Source: Acuticoccus sp965213555 (GTDB lineage Bacteria > Pseudomonadota > Alphaproteobacteria > Rhizobiales > Amorphaceae). From it: a stretch of DNA of 64,000 bases. Shown piece after piece: positions 55,499-63,922 of the stretch (positions are counted from its first letter, which is position 1; each line of letters opens with the position of its first letter). The notes beneath the pieces were generated by a model, which was not told the DNA's origin, made no database searches, and worked only from the letters and a program-made list of their open reading frames with translations. The stretch is taken from contig NZ_OZ243890.1 in NCBI RefSeq assembly GCF_965213555.1, positions 1,798,001 through 1,862,000 on the forward strand. The letters run 5' to 3'. The position numbers were made by a program, and so were the translations under genes.

Positions 55499-55526
55499 AG
55501 CCGCCGGCCCCGCGCCGGCGGCTTTT
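55499..55526 (+). terminator. Rho-independent terminator after the small secreted protein
   Basis: A 10-base-pair stem AGCCGCCGGC/GCCGGCGGCT with a 5-base loop is followed directly by TTTT, 26 bases after the stop codon. Confidence 0.85.
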
Positions 55527-55578
55527 CCGTGTCCGGCAGCTTACGAGGTCGGTGCCTCATAACGAAATCCTTATGTCG

Positions 55579-55607
55579 TTGCCGGGGCGGCACTGGCGTC
55601 CTATACC
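55579..55607 (+). promoter_or_regulatory. Possible housekeeping promoter of ahcY
   Basis: TTGCCG and TATACC are separated by 17 bases and end about 27 bases before the ahcY start. This would give a leader of only about 20 bases, too short for a riboswitch. Confidence 0.4.
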
Positions 55608-55634
55608 CCGGCGCATCGATCAGAGGACGCTCCC

Positions 55635-57053
55635 ATGACGTTGGCTGAGACCACGGCCGCCACCCCCGACTACCTCGTCAAGGACATCGGCCTCGCCGAG
55701 TACGGCCGCACCGAGATCGAGATCGCTGAGGTCGAGATGCCTGGCCTCATGGCGGTGCGCGAGGAGAACCGCTCGGCGCAGCCGTTGAAGGGCGCGCGGA
55801 TCGCCGGCTCGCTGCACATGACGATCCAGACCGCCGTCCTCATCGAGACGCTGGTGGCGCTCGGCGCGGACGTGCGCTGGGCGTCCTGTAACGTGTTCTC
55901 CACCCAGGACCACGCCGCCGCCGCCATCGCGGCGTCCGGCATCCCTGTGTTCGCGGTGAAGGGGGAGACGCTCCAGGAGTACTGGGACTACGCCGACCGC
56001 ATCCTCGACTGGGGGAACGGCGAGACGGCGAACATGATCCTCGACGACGGCGGTGATGCGACGCTCCTCGTCATGCTCGGCGCGCGGGCCGAGACCGACG
56101 AGGCCGTGCTCGCGAACCCGGCCAACGAGGAGGAGGAGGCGCTGTTCGCCACCATCCGACGGCGGATCGGCCGCGACCCGACGTTCTACTCGCGCTGCCG
56201 CGAGGCGATCCGCGGCGTCTCCGAGGAGACGACGACGGGCGTCCTGCGGCTTTACCAGCTCGAGAAGCGGGGCGAGCTGCCGTTCCCGGCGATCAACGTC
56301 AACGACTCGGTCACCAAGTCGAAGTTCGACAACAAGTACGGCTGCCGCGAGAGCCTGGTCGACGCCATCCGTCGCGGGACCGACGTGATGATGGCCGGCA
56401 AGGTCGCCATCGTGTGCGGCTACGGCGATGTGGGCAAGGGGTCGGCCGCCTCACTCGCCGGCGCGGGCGCGCGGGTGCTCGTCACCGAGATCGACCCGAT
56501 CTGCGCGCTGCAAGCCGCGATGGACGGGTTCGAGGTGGTGACCATGGAGGAGGCCGCGCCGCGCGCCGACATCGTGGTGACGGCCACCGGCAACAAGGAC
56601 GTCCTCACGGTCGACCACATGCGCGACCTGAAGGACATGGCGATTGTCTGCAACATCGGCCACTTCGACAACGAGATCCAGGTCTCCGCGCTGCGCAACA
56701 TGACCTGGAAGAACGTGAAGCCGCAGGTCGACCTCATCACGTTCCCTGACGGCAAGCGGATGATCCTGTTGTCCGAGGGCCGCCTCGTGAACCTCGGCAA
56801 CGCCACGGGGCACCCCTCGTTCGTGATGTCCGCCTCGTTCTCCAATCAGACGCTGGCGCAGATCGAGCTGTGGCAGAACGGGGACCAGTACGGGAACAAG
56901 GTGTACGTGCTGCCCAAGCGCCTCGACGAGAAGGTGGCCGAGCTCCACCTCGCCAAGCTCGGCGCGAAGCTGACGCGGCTGCGGCCCGAGCAGGCGGACT
57001 ACATCGGCGTCGACGCCGAGGGGCCGTTCAAGACCGACCAGTACCGCTACTGA
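55635..57053 (+). CDS. ahcY: Adenosylhomocysteinase
   Basis: This 472-residue NAD-dependent enzyme splits S-adenosylhomocysteine into adenosine and homocysteine and so frees methyltransferases from product inhibition. SLHMTIQTAVLIETL, the NAD-binding VCGYGDVGKGSA and the terminal KTDQYRY are diagnostic. The stop shares a base with the next start (TGATG). The homocysteine product feeds the methionine cycle. Confidence 0.98.
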   Translation: MTLAETTAATPDYLVKDIGLAEYGRTEIEIAEVEMPGLMAVREENRSAQPLKGARIAGSLHMTIQTAVLIETLVALGADVRWASCNVFSTQDHAAAAIAASGIPVFAVKGETLQEYWDYADRILDWGNGETANMILDDGGDATLLVMLGARAETDEAVLANPANEEEEALFATIRRRIGRDPTFYSRCREAIRGVSEETTTGVLRLYQLEKRGELPFPAINVNDSVTKSKFDNKYGCRESLVDAIRRGTDVMMAGKVAIVCGYGDVGKGSAASLAGAGARVLVTEIDPICALQAAMDGFEVVTMEEAAPRADIVVTATGNKDVLTVDHMRDLKDMAIVCNIGHFDNEIQVSALRNMTWKNVKPQVDLITFPDGKRMILLSEGRLVNLGNATGHPSFVMSASFSNQTLAQIELWQNGDQYGNKVYVLPKRLDEKVAELHLAKLGAKLTRLRPEQADYIGVDAEGPFKTDQYRY

Positions 57054-58171
57054 TGGGGCTGCCGCTGACGCCGCTCGCCGCGCGGCTGCCCTCGAGCGTC
57101 CCGTTCGTCGGGCCGGAGGCGCAGGAGCGGGCGGCGGGCCGGCCGTTCCGCGCGCGGCTCGGCGCCAACGAGAGCGCGTTCGGACCGTCACACCACGCCA
57201 TCGATGCGATGGCGCGGGCCGCCGGCGAGGTGTGGCGCTACGGCGACCCCGAGGCGTTCGCGCTCAGGGCGGCCATCGCGGCGCACCACGGCGTCGCCGT
57301 CGAGCGGGTCGCGGTCGGCGAGGGCATCGACGGCCTGCTGCAGGTCGTCGCCCGGCTGTTCGTCGGCGAGGGGACGCCGGTCGTCAGCTCGGCCGGGGCG
57401 TACCCGACGTTCAACTACCACGTCGCGGGCTTCGGCGGACGGCTGGTCCTCGTGCCCTACCGCGACGACCGCGAGGACCTCGCCGCGCTCGTCGAGGCGG
57501 CGGGCCGGGAGCGGGCGGCGCTCGTCTACGTCGCCAACCCGGACAACCCGATGGGCACGTGGCACGACGCGGCCGCGGTGGAGGCGGCGGTCGCGGCGCT
57601 GCCCGAGGCCACCGTGCTGTGCCTCGACGAGGCCTACGGCGAGTTCGCGCCCGAGGGGACGCTGCCCGCGGCGACGCTGGAGCACCCGCGGCTGGTGCGG
57701 CTGCGCACCTTCTCCAAGGCGTACGGGATGGCCGGCGCGCGCATCGGCTACGCCATCACCACAAGAGAGGTCGCCCGCGCGTTCAACAAGGTGCGCAACC
57801 ACTTCGGCGTCAACCGCATCGCCCAGGAGGGCGCGCTGGCCTCGCTGGGCGACGCCGGCCACCTCGCGCGGGTGCGCGCCGAGGTGGAGGCCGCCAAGGC
57901 GAGGATCGCCGCGGTGGCCCTGGGCCACGGCCTCGCGCCGCTCGCCTCGGCGACGAACTTCGTGACGCTCGACGTCGGCGCCGACGGCGCCACCGCGCGG
58001 GCACTCGTCGCGGCGCTCGCGGCACGCGGCGTGTTCGTGCGCATGCCGTTCGTCCCGCCGCAGGACCGGTGCATCAGGGTGACCGCGGCGCCGGCGGAGA
58101 TGCTGGACGTGTTCGAGGCCGAGCTCGGCCCCTCCCTCGACCACGTGCGCGCCGCCCGCGCCGCGGCGTAG
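57053..58171 (+). CDS. HisC-like pyridoxal-phosphate aminotransferase
   Basis: This 372-residue fold-type I aminotransferase resembles histidinol-phosphate aminotransferase. It has LGANESAFGPS, VANPDNPMGTWH, LDEAYGEFAP and the PLP-lysine motif RTFSKAYGMAGARIGYAI. The start overlaps ahcY by one base. In such contexts it may be a general aromatic or HolP aminotransferase rather than the histidine enzyme, and the substrate cannot be told. Confidence 0.88.
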   Translation: MGLPLTPLAARLPSSVPFVGPEAQERAAGRPFRARLGANESAFGPSHHAIDAMARAAGEVWRYGDPEAFALRAAIAAHHGVAVERVAVGEGIDGLLQVVARLFVGEGTPVVSSAGAYPTFNYHVAGFGGRLVLVPYRDDREDLAALVEAAGRERAALVYVANPDNPMGTWHDAAAVEAAVAALPEATVLCLDEAYGEFAPEGTLPAATLEHPRLVRLRTFSKAYGMAGARIGYAITTREVARAFNKVRNHFGVNRIAQEGALASLGDAGHLARVRAEVEAAKARIAAVALGHGLAPLASATNFVTLDVGADGATARALVAALAARGVFVRMPFVPPQDRCIRVTAAPAEMLDVFEAELGPSLDHVRAARAAA

Positions 58172-58175
58172 GGGC

Positions 58176-58457
58176 TCAGCGCACGAGCTGCCCGTCCGGT
58201 CCGATGAGGTTGCGTGAGTTCTGCGGCCGCGACCGGTCGTCGCCGGGGATGAAGCCGTCGCGCGGCGGGCCGACCGGCGCGCGCGCCTCCTCCTCCGCCA
58301 GGAACGGGCTGTCGGTGCCGCGGCCGGGCACAAGGTCGTCGTCGGTCACGACGCCGCCCTGGAAGGAGAGGTCCGTGTCGCCGAACGTCGACTGCGCGGC
58401 CGCCGGCGCCGCCCAAGGGAGGGCGACGACGAGGACCGCAGCGATGATGCGTGGCAT
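58176..58457 (-). CDS. Small secreted or periplasmic protein, function unknown
   Basis: The reading frame has 93 codons with a clear signal peptide (PRIIAAVLVVALPWAAPAAA) and a short acidic/proline-rich mature part ending NLIGPDGQLVR. GGAGGACATCC precedes the ATG. It is convergent with the aminotransferase gene, 4 bases apart. No family is recognised. Confidence 0.7.
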   Translation of the reverse strand: MPRIIAAVLVVALPWAAPAAAQSTFGDTDLSFQGGVVTDDDLVPGRGTDSPFLAEEEARAPVGPPRDGFIPGDDRSRPQNSRNLIGPDGQLVR

Positions 58458-58593
58458 GGATGTCCTCCGCGGTTGGCACGGCGGAGCGCGCCGCCGTCGT
58501 TCCTTCGTCCCAAGCTAGCGCACTGACGCCGTTCGGGGATAAGGGGGCCCGGTGCCCCAGATGACGCGGGGCGCACGGACCGAAGGGTGGCCG

Positions 58594-59082
58594 ATGGACG
58601 TTGAACTGACAGTGTACCTTGCCGGCGAGATCCACACCGACTGGCGCGACAGGATCGCCGACGGGGTGGACGAGCACGACCTGCCGGTGGACCTCACCGG
58701 GCCGGTGACCGACCACGCGGCGTCCGACGACTGCGGCTCCACGATCCTGGGTGCCGAGGACAGGCCGTTCTGGAAGGACCACAAGGGCGCCAAGCTGAAC
58801 GCGATCCGCACGCGCACCTTGATCGGCGAGGCGGACCTCGTGGTGGTGCGCTTCGGCGGCGAGTACCGGCAGTGGAACGCGGCCTTCGACGCGGGCTACG
58901 CCGCCGCGCTCGGCACGCCCTACATCGTGGTGCACGGCGCCGAGCACGCCCACGCGCTGAAGGAGGTGGACGCGCAGGCGCTCGCGGTGTGCGAGACGCC
59001 CGAGCAGGTGGTGGCGATCCTGCGCTACGTGACGCGGGGGGAGCTGTCGCGCCCGTCGCCGTCCCTGTCGGTGGTGCGCTGA
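58594..59082 (+). CDS. YtoQ family protein
   Basis: This 162-residue protein matches the YtoQ family: VYLAGEIHTDWRDRI, GPVTDHAASDDCG, then NAIRTRTLIGEADLVVVRFG and QWNAAFDAGYAAALG. The fold is that of nucleoside 2-deoxyribosyltransferases, but the activity is not established. An earlier in-frame start at 58552 is less likely. Confidence 0.88.
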   Translation: MDVELTVYLAGEIHTDWRDRIADGVDEHDLPVDLTGPVTDHAASDDCGSTILGAEDRPFWKDHKGAKLNAIRTRTLIGEADLVVVRFGGEYRQWNAAFDAGYAAALGTPYIVVHGAEHAHALKEVDAQALAVCETPEQVVAILRYVTRGELSRPSPSLSVVR

Positions 59083-59139
59083 TGCGCGGGGCGGGCCGCT
59101 ACGCCCGACGGGGCTGGCCGGCGCGGACCGGGGCGAGGG

Positions 59140-59337
59140 GTGACCAAGGTCGTCTCGGTCATCGTGGCGATCGCGATCGTCGCCCACCTCATCAGGCCGC
59201 TGGGGCTGCCCGGGCTGCGGCGCCGGGCCGACGCGTGGAAGCTCGTGCTGGTGGCGTTCGGGCTGATCGTGATGGTGACGCTGGTGCGGCCGGAGGGGCC
59301 GGCGATGGACGCGGCGCCCGCCTCCGAGGCGGGCTGA
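59140..59337 (+). CDS. Small two-helix membrane protein
   Basis: The reading frame has 65 codons with a GTG start after GCGAGGG. Two hydrophobic segments (VVSVIVAIAIVAHLI and LVLVAFGLIVMVTLV) flank a short basic loop. No family is assigned. Confidence 0.6.
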   Translation: MTKVVSVIVAIAIVAHLIRPLGLPGLRRRADAWKLVLVAFGLIVMVTLVRPEGPAMDAAPASEAG

Positions 59338-60321
59338 GGGCGCCGCGCGGGCGCGACGTGGCGGCGTCGGCTGCGTGCGGACGCGCGTCATCGTCGCCGC
59401 GCCGCGGTGCGGCCGGGGGGCGGGGATCGGCGGGACGCGAGTGGGCGGCCCAGTGAGGTTAGTGTGTGTGGGGCTTCCCCCACGCGTCCCGCCTTCGGCT
59501 TGGTTCGATCCGTGTGGGGTCTACCCCATCGGCGCGCCGGGTTGCCCCGTTGCGCCGTCCCCGTCCGACTTCCCCCAGGCGAAGTGGAGGTGCGGCCAAG
59601 CGACACCGCGGGCGAGCGCGGCCGAATTGGCAGCCGGTCGAGGCCGGTCCGATCCACCCCGGGCGGCGCGTGCGTTACCCGCGCCGGTCCGGAGCCACCG
59701 AAGCCCTCGATCCTCGCGGCGGCCGGTCCGGACGCGCCTCCCCTTGGATCAAGCGACGGAGGCAGGTTAGGGGATGGTTTGAGGGGTGGGGATAAATCAG
59801 GCCGCCTTCAGCTTCAGGCGGACCCCTCCTCGTTTGTGACAAGGTTCTGGGCAACGCGGTCGCCATCGTGCGGATCGACTTGCGGTTGGCGTCCATCAAC
59901 TCGATGCCAGGGAGCGAGCCGTCGGAATAGGAGCGGGTGCTGGAGTTGATCGTGCCGGGCAATCACATGGCACCAAGTCAGGTTCTTAGCGCGGCAACGA
60001 GGCTATTGTCGGCGTGAAGTACTTCTGAAAGCATCTGGTTTCGCGTGACATTTAAGGCGATCCCAGCGACAGCGGGCTTCTGCCGATTGTGCCCGAACCC
60101 AACCGGGCAATCACCCCACGCGTCACTCCCATTGATCTGAAGCCATCAAATTTCAATGAATAGGAAATGCGTGAATGGGAGTGCAAGTAGCGCATTCATT
60201 CGTCTGCGCCATCTTGACGAGAACCGCCTATGTTGCCATTTGATCTGCATGCGATGAGACTCATCGGTTGAAGCCTTACGGATCGATGGATGCAAGGTCA
60301 CGAACAAATGGGAGTGAGGAC
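59338..60321. other. Long region without a recognisable gene, left border of the AT-richer islet
   Basis: These 984 bases contain no coding region I can support. A structured element lies at 59781-59828: GAGGGGT pairs with ACCCCTC, enclosing CCGCCT/AGGCGG with an 8-base loop and a 14-base one-sided bulge. From about 59990 the sequence becomes visibly AT-richer, marking the edge of acquired DNA. Confidence 0.5.
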
Positions 60322-60990
60322 ATGGCGAAGAGTTTTCCACAGATTCCATCGACAGTCTGGTGGGGCGCGCGGAAACTGATTCAGGATCGCCCGCAAGCAA
60401 AGATCGACGATCGGCGGATCGAGATCGAGCTTGGCGTACAGGCTTCTGCGGCGCGACAGTATGTTTCTGAACTAAAACGCCTTGGCGTCCTTGATGAAGA
60501 AGGCCGGCCAACCGAGGCAGCAATGAAATGGCGCAACGACAACTCGTACAGAGAGGGAGTTCACGCCTTCGTTTCGAAGGCGTATCCGGAATCACTTATC
60601 GACGCAGTACCCCCCGACCCTGTCGATCGCGAAAAAGCAAAATCTTGGTTCTTGGCGGATGGCCTCGGTAACGGTACCGCCGGCAACAAGGCAGCCACTT
60701 ACGCGCTGATCGCTTCCCCATTTCCGCTTAGGCCCGGAGAGAAAGCTACGAGTGAAGGTAAGAAGGCTTCGCCATCTGGTCGAAGACGCGCACAGTCTGA
60801 ACGGCAAAAGAATCTCACCGATGCGGAGGTACCCCCAGCAGCTCAGACAGCAAATTCCGATCGGCTTCATTTCCCCCTCAACGTTAATTTGCAGATTCAC
60901 ATAGGCGCGAACGCAAGTGTAGATCAAATCGAAGCGATCTTTTCGGCGATGCAGAGGTACCTGGGTGATGGGCTTGTGGGACAGAATTAA
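60322..60990 (+). CDS. DUF5343-like (winged-helix) protein, possible defence gene
   Basis: This 222-residue protein has an N-terminal winged-helix-like part (about 8-90: VWWGARKLIQDRP, SAARQYVSELKRLGVLDEEG) resembling DUF5343. A Lys/Ser/Pro-rich linker and a C-terminal block LNVNLQIHIGANASVDQIEA, also seen in DUF5343-type proteins, follow. GC content and codon use are clearly lower than in the surrounding genes, indicating transfer. It overlaps the next gene by 23 bases. DUF5343-type proteins are often found in phage-defence neighbourhoods. No catalytic motif is seen, so a DNA-binding or sensor role is inferred. Confidence 0.65.
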   Translation: MAKSFPQIPSTVWWGARKLIQDRPQAKIDDRRIEIELGVQASAARQYVSELKRLGVLDEEGRPTEAAMKWRNDNSYREGVHAFVSKAYPESLIDAVPPDPVDREKAKSWFLADGLGNGTAGNKAATYALIASPFPLRPGEKATSEGKKASPSGRRRAQSERQKNLTDAEVPPAAQTANSDRLHFPLNVNLQIHIGANASVDQIEAIFSAMQRYLGDGLVGQN

Positions 60991-61501
60991 ACAGCTAAAC
61001 GCCGAACTTGTCGCTTTGGGTGGAGGGGGAAGCAGCCTCGCGCTCCCTGTCCCAACTACACTATTGCTGGAAAGTCAAACAGAAGCTGAAAATGCGGTAT
61101 CGGTTTACGAGACGGTCATCTACAATAATGATATAAAGATGGTTAGCGAAGACCTTTACGGATCTGCGCACTACAACGTCGCTGTTGAGAACTGCTTCAA
61201 ATTGATTGAGAAAGCTGTACAAGAGACCGCTGATAAATCAGATATGTACGGGGTCCCGCTAATGGAACATGTGTTCAACGTGAAAGCTCCCTGCCTCGTG
61301 CTGCGACAGATTGAAAACCGATCTGGGAAAGACCATCAGAGCGGATATCAGCGAATATACGGAGGTGTTTTGCTCGGTGTGCGCAACCCTTGTGCTCACG
61401 AGTTCGATTGGGTTGATGACCCACTAGAGGCATTAGATCTGATTATCCTTGCGCAGCATCTTCTCGAAAAACTCCGCAAAGCTACTAGAACGAATTCATA
61501 A
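60968..61501 (+). CDS. TIGR02391-family (Ymh-like) protein
   Basis: This 177-residue protein matches TIGR02391 in its C-terminal part: HYNVAVENCFKLIEKAVQE, GYQRIYGGVLLGVRNPCAHE and the closing DDPLEALDLIILAQHLL. The conserved GxRNPxAHE motif resembles HEPN-type and Abi proteins. The family is frequent in islands beside restriction or abortive-infection genes, but its biochemistry is not known. The ATG at 60968 (or GTG at 60965) lies inside the preceding gene, so the two are coupled. It shares that gene's low GC content. Confidence 0.78.
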   Translation: MGLWDRIKQLNAELVALGGGGSSLALPVPTTLLLESQTEAENAVSVYETVIYNNDIKMVSEDLYGSAHYNVAVENCFKLIEKAVQETADKSDMYGVPLMEHVFNVKAPCLVLRQIENRSGKDHQSGYQRIYGGVLLGVRNPCAHEFDWVDDPLEALDLIILAQHLLEKLRKATRTNS

Positions 61502-61575
61502 AAGCGAGGCGCTTACCATCAAACCCGTAGTAGACGTCTCTTCCTTCTCCGTATACATTGGCGAAACGCGGTGGC

Positions 61576-61809
61576 TCAGGCCTTCTCGATGACGAAGACG
61601 TCTTGCGCACGAGGCGGTTCGGCCGAGGACAACGTGTCGGCTGCGAGCCGGGAGCGGGCCTGCAGCACCTCGATCCCGATCATCCGGCCCTCCGCGTCAA
61701 AGTCCAGGATGATGCCGGGCGCGACCTCCTCGCTCTCAAGGTAAGCGTTGTCCGACAAAGTGATCTTTGCGGCGTCTGCGTCGGGGTCGTAGCGGACGGT
61801 CGGCTTCAT
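61576..61809 (-). CDS. DUF2283 protein, probable antitoxin
   Basis: This 77-residue protein has the DUF2283 pattern VRYDPDADAAKITLSDN, then GIILDFDAEGRMIGIEVL. Such proteins usually pair with DUF4258 toxin-like proteins. The start overlaps the DUF4258 stop in ATGA, so the pair is co-translated. Confidence 0.85.
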   Translation of the reverse strand: MKPTVRYDPDADAAKITLSDNAYLESEEVAPGIILDFDAEGRMIGIEVLQARSRLAADTLSSAEPPRAQDVFVIEKA

Positions 61810-62057
61810 AGTCGCCTCTTCGCGTTGCGGTCGAAGAACACGGTGATGATCTGAACCTCGTGCGGCTTCTGGCGGCATACAACCCTCAAGATGCGGTTGC
61901 CATACTCTTCGATCACGGCATATCGGCGGTCCACCGTCGGATCGTTCGGATCGGGCTCGACGTGGATGGGCCGTTCGACTGCCGCTTCGAGCCAACGGAG
62001 CGGGAGCGTTCGCCCTTCGATCTCCTCCTGCGCGTGCTTCGTGAAGGTGTACCTCAG
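61806..62057 (-). CDS. DUF4258 protein, probable toxin partner of DUF2283
   Basis: The reading frame has 83 codons. FTKHAQEEIEGRTLP, DRRYAVIEEYGNRILRVV and EVQIITVFFDRNAKRR follow the DUF4258 pattern, a RelE-like compact fold. No ATG, GTG or TTG is available before the conserved start. The only plausible start is CTG at 62057, which overlaps the lepA stop in CTGA with AAGGTGG four bases upstream. Confidence 0.75.
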   Translation of the reverse strand: MRYTFTKHAQEEIEGRTLPLRWLEAAVERPIHVEPDPNDPTVDRRYAVIEEYGNRILRVVCRQKPHEVQIITVFFDRNAKRRL

Positions 62058-63922
62058 CCGTCCACCTTCAGCGCCGCGATGAACGCCTCCTGCGGGATCT
62101 CCACCTTGCCGAACTGGCGCATCTTCTTCTTGCCCGCCTTCTGCTTGTCGAGCAGCTTGCGCTTGCGCGTTGCGTCGCCGCCGTAGCACTTGGCCGTCAC
62201 GTCCTTGCGCAGGGCGCGGATCGTCTCGCGGGCGATGATGCGGCCGCCGATCGCCGCCTGGATCGGGATGACGAACATGTGCTGCGGGATGAGGTCCTTC
62301 AGCTTCTCGCACATGGCGCGGCCGCGACGCTCGGCCTGGGAGCGGTGGACGAGCATCGACAGCGCGTCCACCGGTTCGGAGTTCACCAGGATGTTCATGC
62401 GCACGAGGTCGCCCTCGCGGTAGTCCACCAGCGCGTAGTCAAACGAGGCGTAGCCCTTCGACACCGACTTCAGCCGGTCGTAGAAGTCGAACACCACCTC
62501 GTTGAGCGGCAGCTCGTACGTCACCATCGCGCGGGTGCCGACGTAGGACAGGTCGAGCTGGTTGCCGCGCCGCTCCTGGCACAGCTTGAGGATCGCGCCG
62601 AGGTACTCGTCCGGCGTCAGGATCGTCGCCTTGATCCACGGCTCGGCGATGGCGTCGACCTCGGTGGGGTCGGGCATGTCGACGGGGTTGTGCAACTCGC
62701 GCACCTCGCCCGAGGACAGCGTGAGCTGGTAGACCACCGACGGTGCGGTGGCGATGAGGTCGAGGTCGAACTCGCGTTCCAGCCGCTCCTGGATGATTTC
62801 CAGGTGCAGGAGGCCGAGGAAGCCGCAGCGGAAGCCGAAGCCGAGCGCGGCGGAGGTCTCCATCTCGTAGGAGAAGCTGGCGTCGTTGAGCCGCAGCTTG
62901 CCCATGGCCGCGCGCAGGTCCTCGAAGTCCGCGGCGTCGACGGGGAAGAGGCCGCAGAACACCACGGGGATCGCGGGGCGGAAGCCGGGCAGCGGCGCGG
63001 CGGCGGGGCGCTTGTCCTCGGTGATGGTGTCGCCGACGCGTGTGTCGGCCACCTCCTTGATGCCGGCGATGAGGAAGCCGATCTCGCCGGGGCCGAGCGC
63101 GTCCACCTCCAGCATCTTGGGGGTGAACACGCCGACCTTGTCGACGCCGTACTTGGCGCCGGTGCGCATCATGCGGATGGTCTGGCCGGGCGCGAGGCGG
63201 CCGTCGACGACGCGCACCAGGGTGACGACGCCGAGGTACTGGTCGAACCAGGAGTCGACCAGCATCGCCTTCAGCGGCGCGCCGGGGTCGCCCATCGGCG
63301 GCGGCAGGCGGGTGACGATGGCCTCCAGCACCGCCGGCACGCCCTGGCCGGTCTTGGCGGAGATTTCCAGCGCCTCCGACGCGTCGAGGCCGATGACCTC
63401 CTCGATCTGGGCGCGGATGCGGTCCGGCTCGGCGGCGGGCAGGTCCACCTTGTTGAGCACGGGGACGATCTCGTGGTCGTTGTCGATGGCCTGGTAGACG
63501 TTGGCGAGGGTCTGCGCCTCGACCCCCTGGGAGGCGTCGACCACGAGGAGCGAGCCCTCGCAGGCGGCCAGCGAGCGGTTGACCTCGTAGGCGAAGTCCA
63601 CGTGGCCGGGCGTGTCGATGAGGTTGAGCTTGTACTCGATGCCGTCGCGGGCGGTGTAGATGAGGCGCACGGTCTGCGCCTTGATGGTGATGCCGCGCTC
63701 GCGCTCGATGTCCATGGAATCGAGGATCTGCTCCTTCATCTCGCGGTCGGTGAGGGAGCCGGTGAGTTGGATCAGCCGGTCGGCCAAGGTCGACTTGCCG
63801 TGGTCGATGTGCGCGACGATGGAGAAGTTGCGCACGGCCGCGATGGGGCGCGGGCCGGCGTCCGTCTCGGCGCGGGCGGTCGCGGCGGAGCGGACCGCGG
63901 GTCGCTGGGCGATGTCATCCAT
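62054..63922 (-). CDS. lepA: Elongation factor 4 (LepA, back-translocating GTPase)
   Basis: This 622-residue translational GTPase has G1 AHIDHGKS, G3 DTPGHVDF and G4 NKVDLP. The LepA-specific C-terminus is KRKLLDKQKAGKKKM followed by FGKVEIPQEAFIAAL. It rescues stalled ribosomes under ionic stress. The ATG at 63922 is preferred over a start at 63976, giving a lead of about 27 residues before the GTPase domain, a little longer than E. coli LepA. Confidence 0.97.
   Translation of the reverse strand: MDDIAQRPAVRSAATARAETDAGPRPIAAVRNFSIVAHIDHGKSTLADRLIQLTGSLTDREMKEQILDSMDIERERGITIKAQTVRLIYTARDGIEYKLNLIDTPGHVDFAYEVNRSLAACEGSLLVVDASQGVEAQTLANVYQAIDNDHEIVPVLNKVDLPAAEPDRIRAQIEEVIGLDASEALEISAKTGQGVPAVLEAIVTRLPPPMGDPGAPLKAMLVDSWFDQYLGVVTLVRVVDGRLAPGQTIRMMRTGAKYGVDKVGVFTPKMLEVDALGPGEIGFLIAGIKEVADTRVGDTITEDKRPAAAPLPGFRPAIPVVFCGLFPVDAADFEDLRAAMGKLRLNDASFSYEMETSAALGFGFRCGFLGLLHLEIIQERLEREFDLDLIATAPSVVYQLTLSSGEVRELHNPVDMPDPTEVDAIAEPWIKATILTPDEYLGAILKLCQERRGNQLDLSYVGTRAMVTYELPLNEVVFDFYDRLKSVSKGYASFDYALVDYREGDLVRMNILVNSEPVDALSMLVHRSQAERRGRAMCEKLKDLIPQHMFVIPIQAAIGGRIIARETIRALRKDVTAKCYGGDATRKRKLLDKQKAGKKKMRQFGKVEIPQEAFIAALKVDG

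Noticed and set aside
55533..55585. Possible riboswitch-like three-way structure upstream of ahcY (CCGGCA/TGCCGG outer stem)
   Set aside because: The inner stems are only 4-5 bp, and a likely promoter (TTGCCG, TATACC) lies downstream of it, so it would not be in the ahcY mRNA. No SAH or SAM riboswitch core was recognised.
58478..58503. Possible second EcfG promoter before the secreted protein at 58176-58457
   Set aside because: GTTCC is present on the plus strand (GGAAC on the minus), but no CGTT lies at 16 or 17 bases.
57188..59391. Long minus-strand frames opposite the aminotransferase and YtoQ genes
   Set aside because: Strong families are coded on the plus strand over the same bases; the minus frames have none.
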